Shown: piece after piece, positions 6,285-14,679 of the stretch
Layout of the letters: each line of letters opens with the position of its first letter
How positions within the stretch are numbered: position 1 is the first letter of the stretch
Assembly (NCBI RefSeq): GCF_051846915.1
Contig: NZ_JBPYCR010000034.1
Location: forward strand, 1 to 38,249
DNA length: 38,249 nucleotides
Direction: 5' to 3'
Origin: JBPYCR01 sp051846915
GTDB taxonomy: Bacteria; Bacillota; Bacilli; Bacillales; Amphibacillaceae
The notes under the pieces: generated by a model
What the model saw: only the letters and a program-made list of their open reading frames with translations
Told to the model about the DNA's origin: nothing
Databases searched by the model: none
Made by a program: the position numbers and the translations under genes

Positions 6285-7214
6285 TTAACTTTCTCTTCTA
6301 TTTTCTCCATACAAATGTACTTCTTTACTAACCTGCTTAATTCGTTCAATAATGCGTCCTGCTTTTACTTCTTCGACCCCGCCCCGTGTTGATGCAAGCT
6401 CAATTTCTAATTGTTCCAACGTATAATTCGAGGTAAAAAAGACTGGGAGGTGCTCCATCATCCGGTATTGCAATATCGAACCGAGTACTTCATCTCTAAA
6501 CCATGCAGATTGCATTTCGGCCCCAATATCATCGATCATTAACACGTCCGTCGTTTTAAAATAATCTATTTTTTCATTCACTGAATCATCTTTGAAAGAG
6601 TTTTTTATTTCGCGAACGAATTCAGGCATATAGATCATCATTGTCGAAATGTGATACTCTTTCAATTTATTGGCGACCGCTCCAAGAAAATATGTTTTTC
6701 CAACTCCAAATGGACCGGTTATATACATACCTTTTTTCGGAAGCTGTGTCTTTGCATTATCCAGAAAATAACTTATCTCTCGAATAGCTTGACTTCTACC
6801 TTGGTCGAATTCTATTTGATCAATTGTTGCCTCCAAAATTTCTTTTGGCATATATAAGCTTTTTATAAGGTTTTGTTGTTCTGTTTGTTGCTCATGTGCA
6901 ATATGATTATGGCACTTTTCGTAAGCAATTCGAATTTCACCGTTTTCCACGCGTAAAATGGGGGAGTACCCTTGCAACATATTTTTGCATCTTGAATAAG
7001 AGGTGCATTGGCTGCACTGCTTTGATTGTGAAATATATTCATGCAGTTTAATCAAGTTTTTATTTATTTCCTGTTTCGATAGTTCTGGATGAGCAGATAA
7101 GAACTGCTTTATATCTGGATGACTTAATATTTCCTGCTGCATTTTGTCATGTCTTTCCCTAAAACTCGCATTTGTTTGCATCCATTTTTTTAATGTCGAT
7201 TGAATGGATTCCAT
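6285..7214 (-). CDS. dnaI: Primosomal protein DnaI, helicase loader ATPase
   Basis: AAA+ ATPase that loads the replicative helicase DnaC onto DNA at the origin and at restarted forks. From the chosen start the protein has 309 residues, against about 311 in B. subtilis. The N-terminal domain has zinc-ligand candidates (CSQC, a later Cys in SRCK, and ECHNH). The ATPase domain carries the P-loop GPFGVGKT about residues 167-174, Walker B VLMIDDIGAE and a sensor-like FTSNY. The second ATG (7212-7214) lies eight bases after AAGGA and gives the familiar ME- start; the upstream ATG at 7223 overlaps the ribosome binding site. It follows dnaB with a 21-base gap, so the pair is probably cotranscribed. 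Confidence 0.95.
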   Translation of the reverse strand: MESIQSTLKKWMQTNASFRERHDKMQQEILSHPDIKQFLSAHPELSKQEINKNLIKLHEYISQSKQCSQCTSYSRCKNMLQGYSPILRVENGEIRIAYEKCHNHIAHEQQTEQQNLIKSLYMPKEILEATIDQIEFDQGRSQAIREISYFLDNAKTQLPKKGMYITGPFGVGKTYFLGAVANKLKEYHISTMMIYMPEFVREIKNSFKDDSVNEKIDYFKTTDVLMIDDIGAEMQSAWFRDEVLGSILQYRMMEHLPVFFTSNYTLEQLEIELASTRGGVEEVKAGRIIERIKQVSKEVHLYGENRRES

Positions 7215-7235
7215 AAAAATCATCCTTGCAAATGG

Positions 7236-8588
7236 TTATTTTTCATTCGTGCCCACATGTTTACGCAGAAGTGCCAATACTTCCTCTTTTTCACTTTCGT
7301 TATTATTGGTCGGTGCAGGAGGAACGCTTTTTTTGGATGGCTTCTGTTTTTTTCTATCTTTGAACCATTCGGGCAAAACAGCACCTGTCGTTCGTTGTCT
7401 ATTATAATTAGAGTTTTTTGTATAGGATTTTTGGTAGCGCTTATTCGTTTCCTTCTTCGCAAATTCCATTGCGTCTTTTGCAGTTTTCAAATTCGACCGT
7501 GACCAATGACTTGCTATTTTTTCCATATAGGCTTTCGACAGTTTCATATCCGATTGTAGTAGTACATAATGAATTAATACATTCATTACGGCTGGTGGTA
7601 GACCTTGTTTTGTCATTACTTCTCGAATAATTTTCATATCCTGTTCCGATGCATGATTGCCATTTGATAAATCTTCCAGCAATTGTTTTGGCGTCATTTT
7701 CTGCAAAGCTTGTACAAGCTGCTGTTCTTTTGTTTGCGGGATGTCTTTGTCTTCTTCTTCCTTGGCTATTTTCTGATTGTTCACCAATTGGATTGATGCT
7801 TGATTATGCTTAACTTTAAACAAATCATGACAGGCATCTTTGAATTCCTTCTGATCTAGCACATGGTCTTCAGATACGGCCCATAATACAGATTTATCTA
7901 TTTCATAAGGTTCCAGATCGTATAGTAGCATCATTTGCGAGATTAACACTTTATTTTCATTAGTAAGTACATTTTTTACCGGAATCATCCGCTGTTTCAG
8001 CATTTGTTCCATCCACGAGAAGTCAATTTGTTGTGTGTTAGTAGTCTGAATAGGCTGTTCTTCTTGATTATTTACAATTTCAAAATTTGGCTTAAATGTT
8101 TGAAATACATCTTGAAATGTTGCTGTTATATTTTCGCCTTTTTTTTCATTCGGAACAGGTGTATAAACACGGGTTAATAGTTCGTACTTTTTCTCTCCTA
8201 TATGATGAAATAGCAATTCAGATAACATGGCATCTTGTAAGAAATTGACAGGAGCAAATGGGGCTTGCAGTTCATATGTATACGACCTATTTGTTCCAGC
8301 ATTGTTTACATATGTAGTTAACAACCCGATTCCTTCCAACTTAAGCCTCGCCTCATATATTTGATCCAAAGGGATATTCAGATAGTTCATCAATGTGTGG
8401 TGCGTCTGTATAGAGGTTTCGCCTTGTATTGTTATCTCGTGCAATAATGTTTGGTATAACATTACGGATTCCATTCCGATTAAGGGCTGATACAAATGAG
8501 TCAGAGAACTTGCATAATCTACAGGAAGATTCCCTCTTAATAAAACATAATACCCATCAACAGGTAATATTTTGCCAATATATTTCAT
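7236..8588 (-). CDS. dnaB: Replication initiation / membrane attachment protein DnaB (helicase co-loader)
   Basis: Firmicute-specific DnaB, not the E. coli helicase of that name. It works with DnaD and DnaI in helicase loading at oriC. The 450-residue protein begins MKYIGKILPVDGYYVLLR, and LTHLYQPLIGMESVMLYQTL is characteristic of its N-terminal winged-helix domain. The second DnaB/DnaD-type domain is near residues 300-390 (MTPKQLLEDLSNG ... YVLLQSDMKLSKAYMEKIASHW). The C-terminal tail is basic and low in complexity (RYQKSYTKNSNYNRQR, KKQKPSKK), plausibly DNA-binding. It sits between nrdR (39-base gap) and dnaI (21-base gap), the conserved arrangement. Confidence 0.94.
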   Translation of the reverse strand: MKYIGKILPVDGYYVLLRGNLPVDYASSLTHLYQPLIGMESVMLYQTLLHEITIQGETSIQTHHTLMNYLNIPLDQIYEARLKLEGIGLLTTYVNNAGTNRSYTYELQAPFAPVNFLQDAMLSELLFHHIGEKKYELLTRVYTPVPNEKKGENITATFQDVFQTFKPNFEIVNNQEEQPIQTTNTQQIDFSWMEQMLKQRMIPVKNVLTNENKVLISQMMLLYDLEPYEIDKSVLWAVSEDHVLDQKEFKDACHDLFKVKHNQASIQLVNNQKIAKEEEDKDIPQTKEQQLVQALQKMTPKQLLEDLSNGNHASEQDMKIIREVMTKQGLPPAVMNVLIHYVLLQSDMKLSKAYMEKIASHWSRSNLKTAKDAMEFAKKETNKRYQKSYTKNSNYNRQRTTGAVLPEWFKDRKKQKPSKKSVPPAPTNNNESEKEEVLALLRKHVGTNEK

Positions 8589-8627
8589 CAGATGTAACCC
8601 TCTCTTATTAGATAACTTCAGTGGTAA

Positions 8628-9098
8628 CTAATCGTTTTTATCCTTATTTCGATTAATTAATTCTTTCAACTCGTCCAAAAACATATTAATATCTTTAAAT
8701 TGCCTATAGACGGAGGCAAAGCGAATATAGGCAAGATCATCCACTTCCGATAGTCTGGTCATAACCATTTCACCTATATATTTGCTCTCGATTTCCGATA
8801 GCTCGGAATTACGTATTTCTTTTTCCACACCAATAGCGATTTCTTCAATTTTTTCGATAGGGACTGGTCTTTTTTCACAAGCTCGTATTAATCCTCGAAT
8901 TAATTTTTCGCGGCTGAATTCCTGTCTTGTACCGTCCTTCTTCACGATAACTAAAGGGGATTCTTCCATTCGTTCGAAGGTGGTAAATCGAAATCCACAA
9001 CGTTCACATTCTCGTCTTCTCCGAATCGCTCGACCCTCTTCAATTGGACGGGAATCCAAAACCTTTGTGCTTTTATTATGGCAATTTGAACACTTCAT
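8628..9098 (-). CDS. nrdR: Transcriptional repressor NrdR
   Basis: ATP/dATP-sensing repressor of ribonucleotide reductase genes. The 156 residues start MKCSNCHNKSTKVLDSRP, with a zinc ribbon using C3, C6, C31 and C34 and the basic RAIRRRRECERC recognition region. An ATP-cone domain follows from about residue 49 (VKKDGTRQEFSREKLIRGLIRACEKRPV). The C-terminal segment AYIRFASVYRQFKD is highly typical. I use the ATG at 9098, which gives the canonical MKC start and follows GGGGT by about eight bases, rather than the upstream ATG at 9113. It leads the nrdR-dnaB-dnaI cluster. No ribonucleotide reductase genes are in the window. Confidence 0.96.
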   Translation of the reverse strand: MKCSNCHNKSTKVLDSRPIEEGRAIRRRRECERCGFRFTTFERMEESPLVIVKKDGTRQEFSREKLIRGLIRACEKRPVPIEKIEEIAIGVEKEIRNSELSEIESKYIGEMVMTRLSEVDDLAYIRFASVYRQFKDINMFLDELKELINRNKDKND

Positions 9099-9249
9099 TT
9101 CTGTTAACCCCATTCGTAGTGACTTTCATTTTAAAAGAGCTTTTTTTAAATGGTCATATCTTGTGTATATTATCGAGTATAAATTACACGTTCATTCTAT
9201 CTTTCCTTATATTTTAACATGATTTATCATTTTTCCCTAATACAAATAA

Positions 9250-9296
9250 ACGGTTGCCTTCTTCATATATAAAATGAAAAAGGCAACCGTATTTTT
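9250..9296. terminator. Terminator hairpin between gapB and nrdR
   Basis: ACGGTTGCCTT (9250-9260) pairs perfectly with AAGGCAACCGT (9280-9290). The plus strand shows ATTTTT after the stem. On the minus strand, the direction of gapB, the tract is weaker (TTTATTTG), but the 11-bp stem should still end the gapB transcript. Confidence 0.65.
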
Positions 9297-9359
9297 CCTT
9301 GATAAAAATCTGTTTATATAATTTGACGTTGTGATGTTTAATATCCTGTGAGACCTCAA

Positions 9360-10397
9360 TTAAAATATATTAACTTTTTCTTTCTTTTGTACCAATTTCG
9401 TCCCCACATATTTGGTTAAATCAACGACGCGCTTAGAGTACCCCCATTCATTATCATACCATGCCAACACTTTTACTTTGTTGTTATCCATAACCATGGT
9501 GGTTAAGCTGTCAATAATAGCCGAATACTCAGATGATGTGTAATCAATGGAAACAAGTGGCTCTGTGCTATATTTCATAATACCATCCATGTTATTCTGG
9601 GATGCCTGTTTGAATGCTTCATTTACATCTTCAACCGTTACATCTTTTTCCACATCAACCACTAGATCAACGAGCGATACATTCGGAGTTGGAACTCGCA
9701 AAGCCATTCCATGTAATTTCCCGTTTAAATGCGGTAATACTTCACCAAGCGCTTTTGCAGCACCAGTAGAAGTTGGAATAATGGATTGTGTACACCCTCG
9801 TGCCCGACGTAAGTCTTTATGCGGATTATCCAAGCTTAATTGATCCGATGTAAATGCATGAACAGTTGTCATCAACCCATTTTTAATTTTAAATGACTCG
9901 TCAAGTACCTTAACGACTGGAGCAAGACAATTCGTAGTACAAGAAGCGTTAGATATAATATCGTCTTCTTCTGGATCGTATTGCTCCTCATTTACTCCAA
10001 GTACGATTGTTTTATCTACATTTTTACCAGGAGCAGTAATAACAACCTTTTTTGCTCCTGCCTGTAGATGACGGCTTGCACCTTCTTTAGAATTAAATTT
10101 TCCAGTAGCTTCTACAACAATGTCAATATTAAGGTCTTGCCAAGGCAGTTTCTCCGGTTCTCGACTATGAACAAGCTCGATCGTCTTGCCATTAACTTGA
10201 ATATGATCATCACTTCCAATTACTTCACCATTAAATGGGCCATGTACACTGTCATATTTTATTAAATGAGCTAACGTTTCGGGAGGATAGCTCGCATTTA
10301 TTGCAATAACCTCTAACTGTTTATCAACAATAGCTTGTCGGAACACCATTCTTCCGATGCGACCAAATCCATTAATTGCAATTCGGGTTCTATTCAT
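9360..10397 (-). CDS. gapB: Glyceraldehyde-3-phosphate dehydrogenase, GapB type (gluconeogenic, NADP-preferring)
   Basis: Interconverts glyceraldehyde-3-phosphate and 1,3-bisphosphoglycerate. The GapB isoform runs towards gluconeogenesis. The 345-residue protein has the Rossmann start INGFGRIGR, the catalytic C153 in SNASCTTNCLAP, H180 in TTVHAFTSDQ, and WYDNEWGYSKRVVDL. The position holding Asp in NAD-specific GapA (IND) is instead INAS (residues 33-36), the pattern associated with NADP use. It sits upstream of nrdR, as in B. subtilis, but without speD between them. ATG follows AGGAGG at 10405-10410. Two CcpN-like operators lie just upstream, which agrees with glycolytic repression. Confidence 0.95.
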   Translation of the reverse strand: MNRTRIAINGFGRIGRMVFRQAIVDKQLEVIAINASYPPETLAHLIKYDSVHGPFNGEVIGSDDHIQVNGKTIELVHSREPEKLPWQDLNIDIVVEATGKFNSKEGASRHLQAGAKKVVITAPGKNVDKTIVLGVNEEQYDPEEDDIISNASCTTNCLAPVVKVLDESFKIKNGLMTTVHAFTSDQLSLDNPHKDLRRARGCTQSIIPTSTGAAKALGEVLPHLNGKLHGMALRVPTPNVSLVDLVVDVEKDVTVEDVNEAFKQASQNNMDGIMKYSTEPLVSIDYTSSEYSAIIDSLTTMVMDNNKVKVLAWYDNEWGYSKRVVDLTKYVGTKLVQKKEKVNIF

Positions 10398-10411
10398 TAT
10401 AAATCCTCCTG

Positions 10412-10422
10412 TATATGTTATA
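10412..10422 (-). promoter_or_regulatory. Second CcpN-like operator of gapB (one mismatch)
   Basis: The minus strand reads TATAACATATA, matching the recalled CcpN consensus TRTGHYATAYW except at position 4. It lies just upstream of the ribosome binding site. A pair of sites is the arrangement I recall for B. subtilis gapB. Confidence 0.5.
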
Positions 10423-10446
10423 CTTTTATTATTATTATCAAGAAAT

Positions 10447-10457
10447 AGTATAACACA
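10447..10457 (-). promoter_or_regulatory. CcpN operator overlapping the gapB -10 region
   Basis: The minus strand reads TGTGTTATACT, a full match to TRTGHYATAYW. It contains TATACT, which is suitably placed to be the gapB -10 element. No convincing -35 is seen. CcpN represses gapB and pckA on glycolytic carbon in B. subtilis. Confidence 0.6.
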
Positions 10458-10507
10458 TTAGAAGAGAAATGTGCTGGATTTACTCTTGTTTTTTTACATT
10501 TTAAAAT

Positions 10508-11119
10508 TTATTTTTCGTCTTTAATAATATTCCACTTGTTAAATAGAGAAATTAATTGGTCTTGAGATGATTTTTTCGTCTGGCTGTTATCAATAATAGC
10601 ATCCGCCAAATTTGCCTTTTTACTCACAGGAATTTGTGCTTGTATCCGTTCTTGTGCTTCTTCAGCAGAAGATTGATCCCGCTTCATTAATCGGGCAAGC
10701 TGGGTAGATTCATCGACATACACAACAATAATCTTATCAACGAAATGCATTAATTTACTTTCAAATAATAACGGGATATCCATAACGATACACGGCTCTC
10801 CACCAGCAATTAATGTGTCACGCTGTTGCAGCATTTCTTTACGAATTTCAGGATGAATGATTTCATTTAATTTTGTTCGATTTTCTTCATTCGCAAAAAC
10901 AATTCTTCCTAATTTCTTTCGATTAATTGTTTTATCTTCATTCAACATGTTCTCGCCGAATGTTGTCACAATTTTTTCATAAGCTCGTTCACCGGGCTTT
11001 ACAACGTCTCTAGCTATTTTATCAGCATCGACAATTGGTATTCCCAGTTCTGCAATCATTGCAGAAATCGTACTTTTACCGGTTGCAATACTTCCAGTTA
11101 ATCCAATAACAACAGCCAT
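10508..11119 (-). CDS. coaE: Dephospho-CoA kinase
   Basis: Last step of coenzyme A synthesis: ATP-dependent phosphorylation of the dephospho-CoA 3'-hydroxyl. The 203-residue protein starts MAVVIGLTGSIATGKSTIS with a P-loop (GSIATGKS) and continues with VDADKIARDVV and VMDIPLLFES, both typical of CoaE. A longer frame from 11158 would overlap mutM. ATG 11119 follows AGGGGG by about seven bases and fits the family. It is 14 bases downstream of mutM, so it probably belongs to a polA-mutM-coaE unit. In B. subtilis ytaF lies between mutM and coaE, as recalled; it is missing here. Confidence 0.94.
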   Translation of the reverse strand: MAVVIGLTGSIATGKSTISAMIAELGIPIVDADKIARDVVKPGERAYEKIVTTFGENMLNEDKTINRKKLGRIVFANEENRTKLNEIIHPEIRKEMLQQRDTLIAGGEPCIVMDIPLLFESKLMHFVDKIIVVYVDESTQLARLMKRDQSSAEEAQERIQAQIPVSKKANLADAIIDNSQTKKSSQDQLISLFNKWNIIKDEK

Positions 11120-11133
11120 GCCTGTTCCCCCTC

Positions 11134-11961
11134 TCAATCCTTCTGACACTTCGGACAAACGTGTGTGCCCCTACCTGCCACCTTCATTTTCATAATCGGA
11201 GTTGCACATTGTTTGCAAGGTTCATCCACCTGTCCGTATACAAAAAGTTCTTGTTGAAACATTCCCATTTCTCCTTCTCCATTAACATAGGAGCGGATAG
11301 TTGTTCCACCTTGTTTCACCGCGTCTTCTAAAACCGCTTGTGCATGAAGCTTTATCGCTTTTGCTTCTTGCTTAGATATAATACTCGCTATCTTCAACGG
11401 GTGAATTTTCGCTTTAAATAATACTTCATCAACATAAATGTTGCCAAGGCCAGACACGACTGTTTGATCCAATAGAACTGCTTTGATGGTCCGTTCCGTT
11501 TTTTTCAGTTTATTCCATAGGTATTCTAGCGTAAATGTTTGTTCGAATGGATCTGGTCCTAATTGACTTAACGGTTTTCCCACCAATTCCTTGCCATTCG
11601 GAAATAGATGCATCGTACCAAACTTTCGCACATCGTTGTAGCGTAGCTCTTGTCCATTTGTTAAAGAAAAAATCACATGTGTATGTTTAGTGAGCGGTTC
11701 TTCGCTTTGCTGCACGCTGTACTTCCCTTCCATACGCAAATGGGAAACTAAAACATAATCATCCAAATGAAACAACAAAAATTTCCCTTTTCTGTTGATA
11801 GATTTAATTGTTTGACCGACTAACAAATGTTTAAAATGATTAAGATCATCTGGATGTTTAATGATATTCGGCCAGTAAACAGTTACGTCTTTAATTGTTT
11901 TGTTTCTGACCAATTGCTGTAAAGTATTTTTAATTGTTTCCACTTCTGGTAATTCCGGCAT
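11134..11961 (-). CDS. mutM: Formamidopyrimidine-DNA glycosylase (Fpg)
   Basis: Bifunctional glycosylase/AP lyase that removes 8-oxoguanine and formamidopyrimidines. The 275-residue protein begins MPELPEVETI; after Met removal P1 is the Schiff-base nucleophile and E2 the acid. Other family landmarks are HLRMEGKY, the helix-two-turn-helix VVSGLGNIYVDEVLF, and a C-terminal zinc finger with CKQC and CPKC. The distance to polA (14 bases) and to coaE (14 bases) indicates one transcript, so repair synthesis and damage excision are coexpressed. Confidence 0.97.
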   Translation of the reverse strand: MPELPEVETIKNTLQQLVRNKTIKDVTVYWPNIIKHPDDLNHFKHLLVGQTIKSINRKGKFLLFHLDDYVLVSHLRMEGKYSVQQSEEPLTKHTHVIFSLTNGQELRYNDVRKFGTMHLFPNGKELVGKPLSQLGPDPFEQTFTLEYLWNKLKKTERTIKAVLLDQTVVSGLGNIYVDEVLFKAKIHPLKIASIISKQEAKAIKLHAQAVLEDAVKQGGTTIRSYVNGEGEMGMFQQELFVYGQVDEPCKQCATPIMKMKVAGRGTHVCPKCQKD

Positions 11962-11975
11962 ATTTCCTCTTCCCC

Positions 11976-14603
11976 TTACTTTGCGTCAAACCAACTATCA
12001 CCGTATGCATAGTCAACTTTTAGCGGCACGGTTAATTGAACGGTTTGTTCCATCATGTCCGGTACTATTTGCTTTAATTTTTCGATCTCTTCTTTCGGTG
12101 CTTCAAGTATTAATTCGTCATGTACTTGTAGTAGTAGTTTGGCTTGCAGCTTTTCATCCTTGAGCTTCGAATGCAAGTCAATCATCGCCTTTTTAATGAT
12201 GTCGGCGGCACTCCCTTGAATGGGGGTATTCATTGCCGTACGTTCAGCAAAACTGCGTTGATTGAAATTGCGACTTGTTATTTCCGGTAAATACCTTCTG
12301 CGATTCATTAAGGTTGTCACATAACCATTGTGCTTTGCTTCTTGCACAATTTCATCCATATACGTTTTTACGTCAGGATAACTTGCAAAATAACGATCAA
12401 TAAAGGACTTCGCTTCTTTACGCGTTATTCCAAGGTTTTGCGATAATCCATAATCACTGATCCCATAGACAATTCCAAAATTAACTGCTTTTGCTTGTCT
12501 ACGCATATTGGAATCCACTTCATTTTTCTCGACATGGAATACATCCATCGCTGTTTGTGTATGGATATCCAAATTATTTTTGAATGCAGCAACCAATTTC
12601 TCGTCCTTTGCGATATCCGCTAAAACACGAAGTTCAATTTGCGAATAGTCTGCAGCAAATATAACCCAATCCTCTTTGGATGGAATAAATGCTTGTCTGA
12701 TTTTTCGACCCTCTTCCAAGCGAATCGGGATGTTCTGCAAATTGGGCTCTATCGAACTTAAACGACCTGTCTGGGTTAATGCCTGATTAAAACGGGTATG
12801 GATTTTACTATCATCAACGACTTTTAATAACCCTTCAATATACGTCGATTGCAGCTTGCCTAATTGACGATATAAGAGAATTTGAGATATAATTTCGTGC
12901 TTTCCTTCCAATTTCTCCAACACATCAGCAGCTGTTGAATATCCAGTCTTCGTTTTTTTAATTACTGGCAATTCCAGTTTTTCAAACAAGATCGGTCCAA
13001 GTTGTTTTGGTGAATTTAAATTAAATGATTCTCCGGCAAGTTCAAATACTTTATTTTCAATTTTTTTAAGTCTGTCTTTTAACTCATGCCCCATTGCCTC
13101 TAGCCGTGCTTCATCTACTTGTATACCCTCATACTCCATCTCACCTAAAATAAGAGCTAATGGCATTTCCAACTCTTTATATAACTTATATTGTTCATTT
13201 TCTCTAAGCTTTTCTTCTACTTCACGTTTTAGGCGAAAAATGGTATTCGCTTTTCGAATGAGGTGCTCGGCAAAAATTGTTTGTTCTGGTACTTTCATTT
13301 TAGCGCCTTTGCCATAAACTTTCTCATCATATTGAACTTCATTAAAACCCATGCGTTGACCGATGGACGGGATATCCTGATTATTTTCAGCAGGATTGAT
13401 TAAATAAGAAGCGAGTAATAAATCAAAAATAATACCTTTTATATGAATCCCGCGTTTTAACAAAGAAACTACCGTTCCTTTTGCATCGTAAACATATTTT
13501 TTCTTTTCCGCATCTTCCGCCCATTCTTTGAAAACAGGAGATTCCAGTGCCACATTTGTAGGTATAAAATATTTATTATTTTCATTAACGATTGCTATCG
13601 CTTCAATAGCCGCCTGATGATAGTTTTCTTCTAGCATTTCAATGATAATTGCTTCATTACCTGTAAACATATCGGAGGTGATTTCTTCTACTGTAACGTA
13701 ATCAATTGGCTCCAATTTCTCTGTCGTGTCTACATCCTCTCCGCCATCCATTTTTTCCAGCAATGATTGAAAGCCTAACTCTTTAAACATCGTAAATACT
13801 TCATTCGATTTATAGCCGTTATATTCAATGTCATGAACAGATAGCTTAATCGGTGACTGACAATCAATTGTCGCTAGCTGTTTGCTCATGAAGGCATCAT
13901 CTTTATAGGCTGTTAAATTTTCTTTCAGTTTCTTTCCAGAAATATCATCCAAATGCGCATAGACTGTTTCAATCGTTTTATACTGCTTTAACAATTTCGT
14001 AGCCGTTTTAATCCCCACACCTGGGACCCCTGGTATATTATCCGAACTGTCTCCCATCAATGCTTTTAAATCGACTATTTGTTCAGGAGAGAGCTCCATC
14101 TTTTCTTGCATAAATGTAGGAGTATAAGATTCCACTTCACTAATTCCTTTTTTAGTAACATCAACGGTAACAGTTGAAGATACTAACTGGAGTAAATCCT
14201 GATCACCTGAAATAACCTTTACCTTCCAATCTCCTTCTTTTGCTGATTGTGTCAATGTACCAATAATATCGTCAGCCTCATATTGATCAAGCTGGTAGTG
14301 TGGAACATTAAACGCATCAAGCAATTCCTTAACGAGCGGAAATTGTTCGGAAAGTTCAGGTGGTGTTTTTTCCCTTCCACCTTTATATTCTTTGTATGTT
14401 TCATGACGAAAAGTCGTTTTTCCTGCATCAAATGCAACAAGCATATGAGTAGGTTTTTCCTCTTTCAGGATACGCATTAGTATCGTTGTAAATCCGTAAA
14501 CAGCGTTTGTATAGACGCCTTTATCATTATTTAAAAGTGGTAACGCAAAAAAGGCTCGATAAATTAGACTGTTTCCATCAATTAACACTAATTTTTTAGA
14601 CAT
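11976..14603 (-). CDS. polA: DNA polymerase I
   Basis: Repair and Okazaki-fragment polymerase of 875 residues. It has an N-terminal 5' nuclease (KLVLIDGNSLIYRAFFALP, YEADDIIGTL, LMGDSSDNIPGVPGVG). A middle exonuclease-like domain follows, then a C-terminal polymerase with motif A DYSQIELR, motif B RRQAKAVNFGIVYG and motif C QVHDELI. The middle domain lacks the DxE exonuclease residues (AIIIEMLEENYHQ occupies that place), so no 3'-5' proofreading is expected, as in B. subtilis PolA. The second ATG, seven bases after GGAGG, is preferred over the ATG at 14609, which abuts the ribosome binding site. It is downstream of phoR and separated from it by a terminator. Confidence 0.96.
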   Translation of the reverse strand: MSKKLVLIDGNSLIYRAFFALPLLNNDKGVYTNAVYGFTTILMRILKEEKPTHMLVAFDAGKTTFRHETYKEYKGGREKTPPELSEQFPLVKELLDAFNVPHYQLDQYEADDIIGTLTQSAKEGDWKVKVISGDQDLLQLVSSTVTVDVTKKGISEVESYTPTFMQEKMELSPEQIVDLKALMGDSSDNIPGVPGVGIKTATKLLKQYKTIETVYAHLDDISGKKLKENLTAYKDDAFMSKQLATIDCQSPIKLSVHDIEYNGYKSNEVFTMFKELGFQSLLEKMDGGEDVDTTEKLEPIDYVTVEEITSDMFTGNEAIIIEMLEENYHQAAIEAIAIVNENNKYFIPTNVALESPVFKEWAEDAEKKKYVYDAKGTVVSLLKRGIHIKGIIFDLLLASYLINPAENNQDIPSIGQRMGFNEVQYDEKVYGKGAKMKVPEQTIFAEHLIRKANTIFRLKREVEEKLRENEQYKLYKELEMPLALILGEMEYEGIQVDEARLEAMGHELKDRLKKIENKVFELAGESFNLNSPKQLGPILFEKLELPVIKKTKTGYSTAADVLEKLEGKHEIISQILLYRQLGKLQSTYIEGLLKVVDDSKIHTRFNQALTQTGRLSSIEPNLQNIPIRLEEGRKIRQAFIPSKEDWVIFAADYSQIELRVLADIAKDEKLVAAFKNNLDIHTQTAMDVFHVEKNEVDSNMRRQAKAVNFGIVYGISDYGLSQNLGITRKEAKSFIDRYFASYPDVKTYMDEIVQEAKHNGYVTTLMNRRRYLPEITSRNFNQRSFAERTAMNTPIQGSAADIIKKAMIDLHSKLKDEKLQAKLLLQVHDELILEAPKEEIEKLKQIVPDMMEQTVQLTVPLKVDYAYGDSWFDAK

Positions 14604-14648
14604 GTACATTCCTCCGTATAATTCAACTATTCCATCTAATTATATAAT

Positions 14649-14679
14649 AAAACATCCTCTGTTACGAAGAGGATGTTTT
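14649..14679 (-). terminator. Terminator at the end of phoPR
   Basis: AAAACATCCTCT pairs with AGAGGATGTTTT (arms 14668-14679 and 14649-14660), followed by an A/T-rich TTTTATTATAT tract on the minus strand. The phoR stop codon (14662-14664) falls in the loop. A TATAAT (14639-14644) immediately follows and may belong to a polA promoter. Confidence 0.7.

Noticed and set aside
9130..9190. Possible NrdR box upstream of nrdR (ACACAAGATATG region and GTGTA ... TACAC symmetry)
   Set aside because: The match to the NrdR box pattern is poor and there is only one half-convincing site; autoregulation cannot be supported.
8782..9222. 146-codon plus-strand frame opposite nrdR
   Set aside because: Antisense shadow of a clear NrdR gene; composition and lack of motifs or ribosome binding site do not support it.
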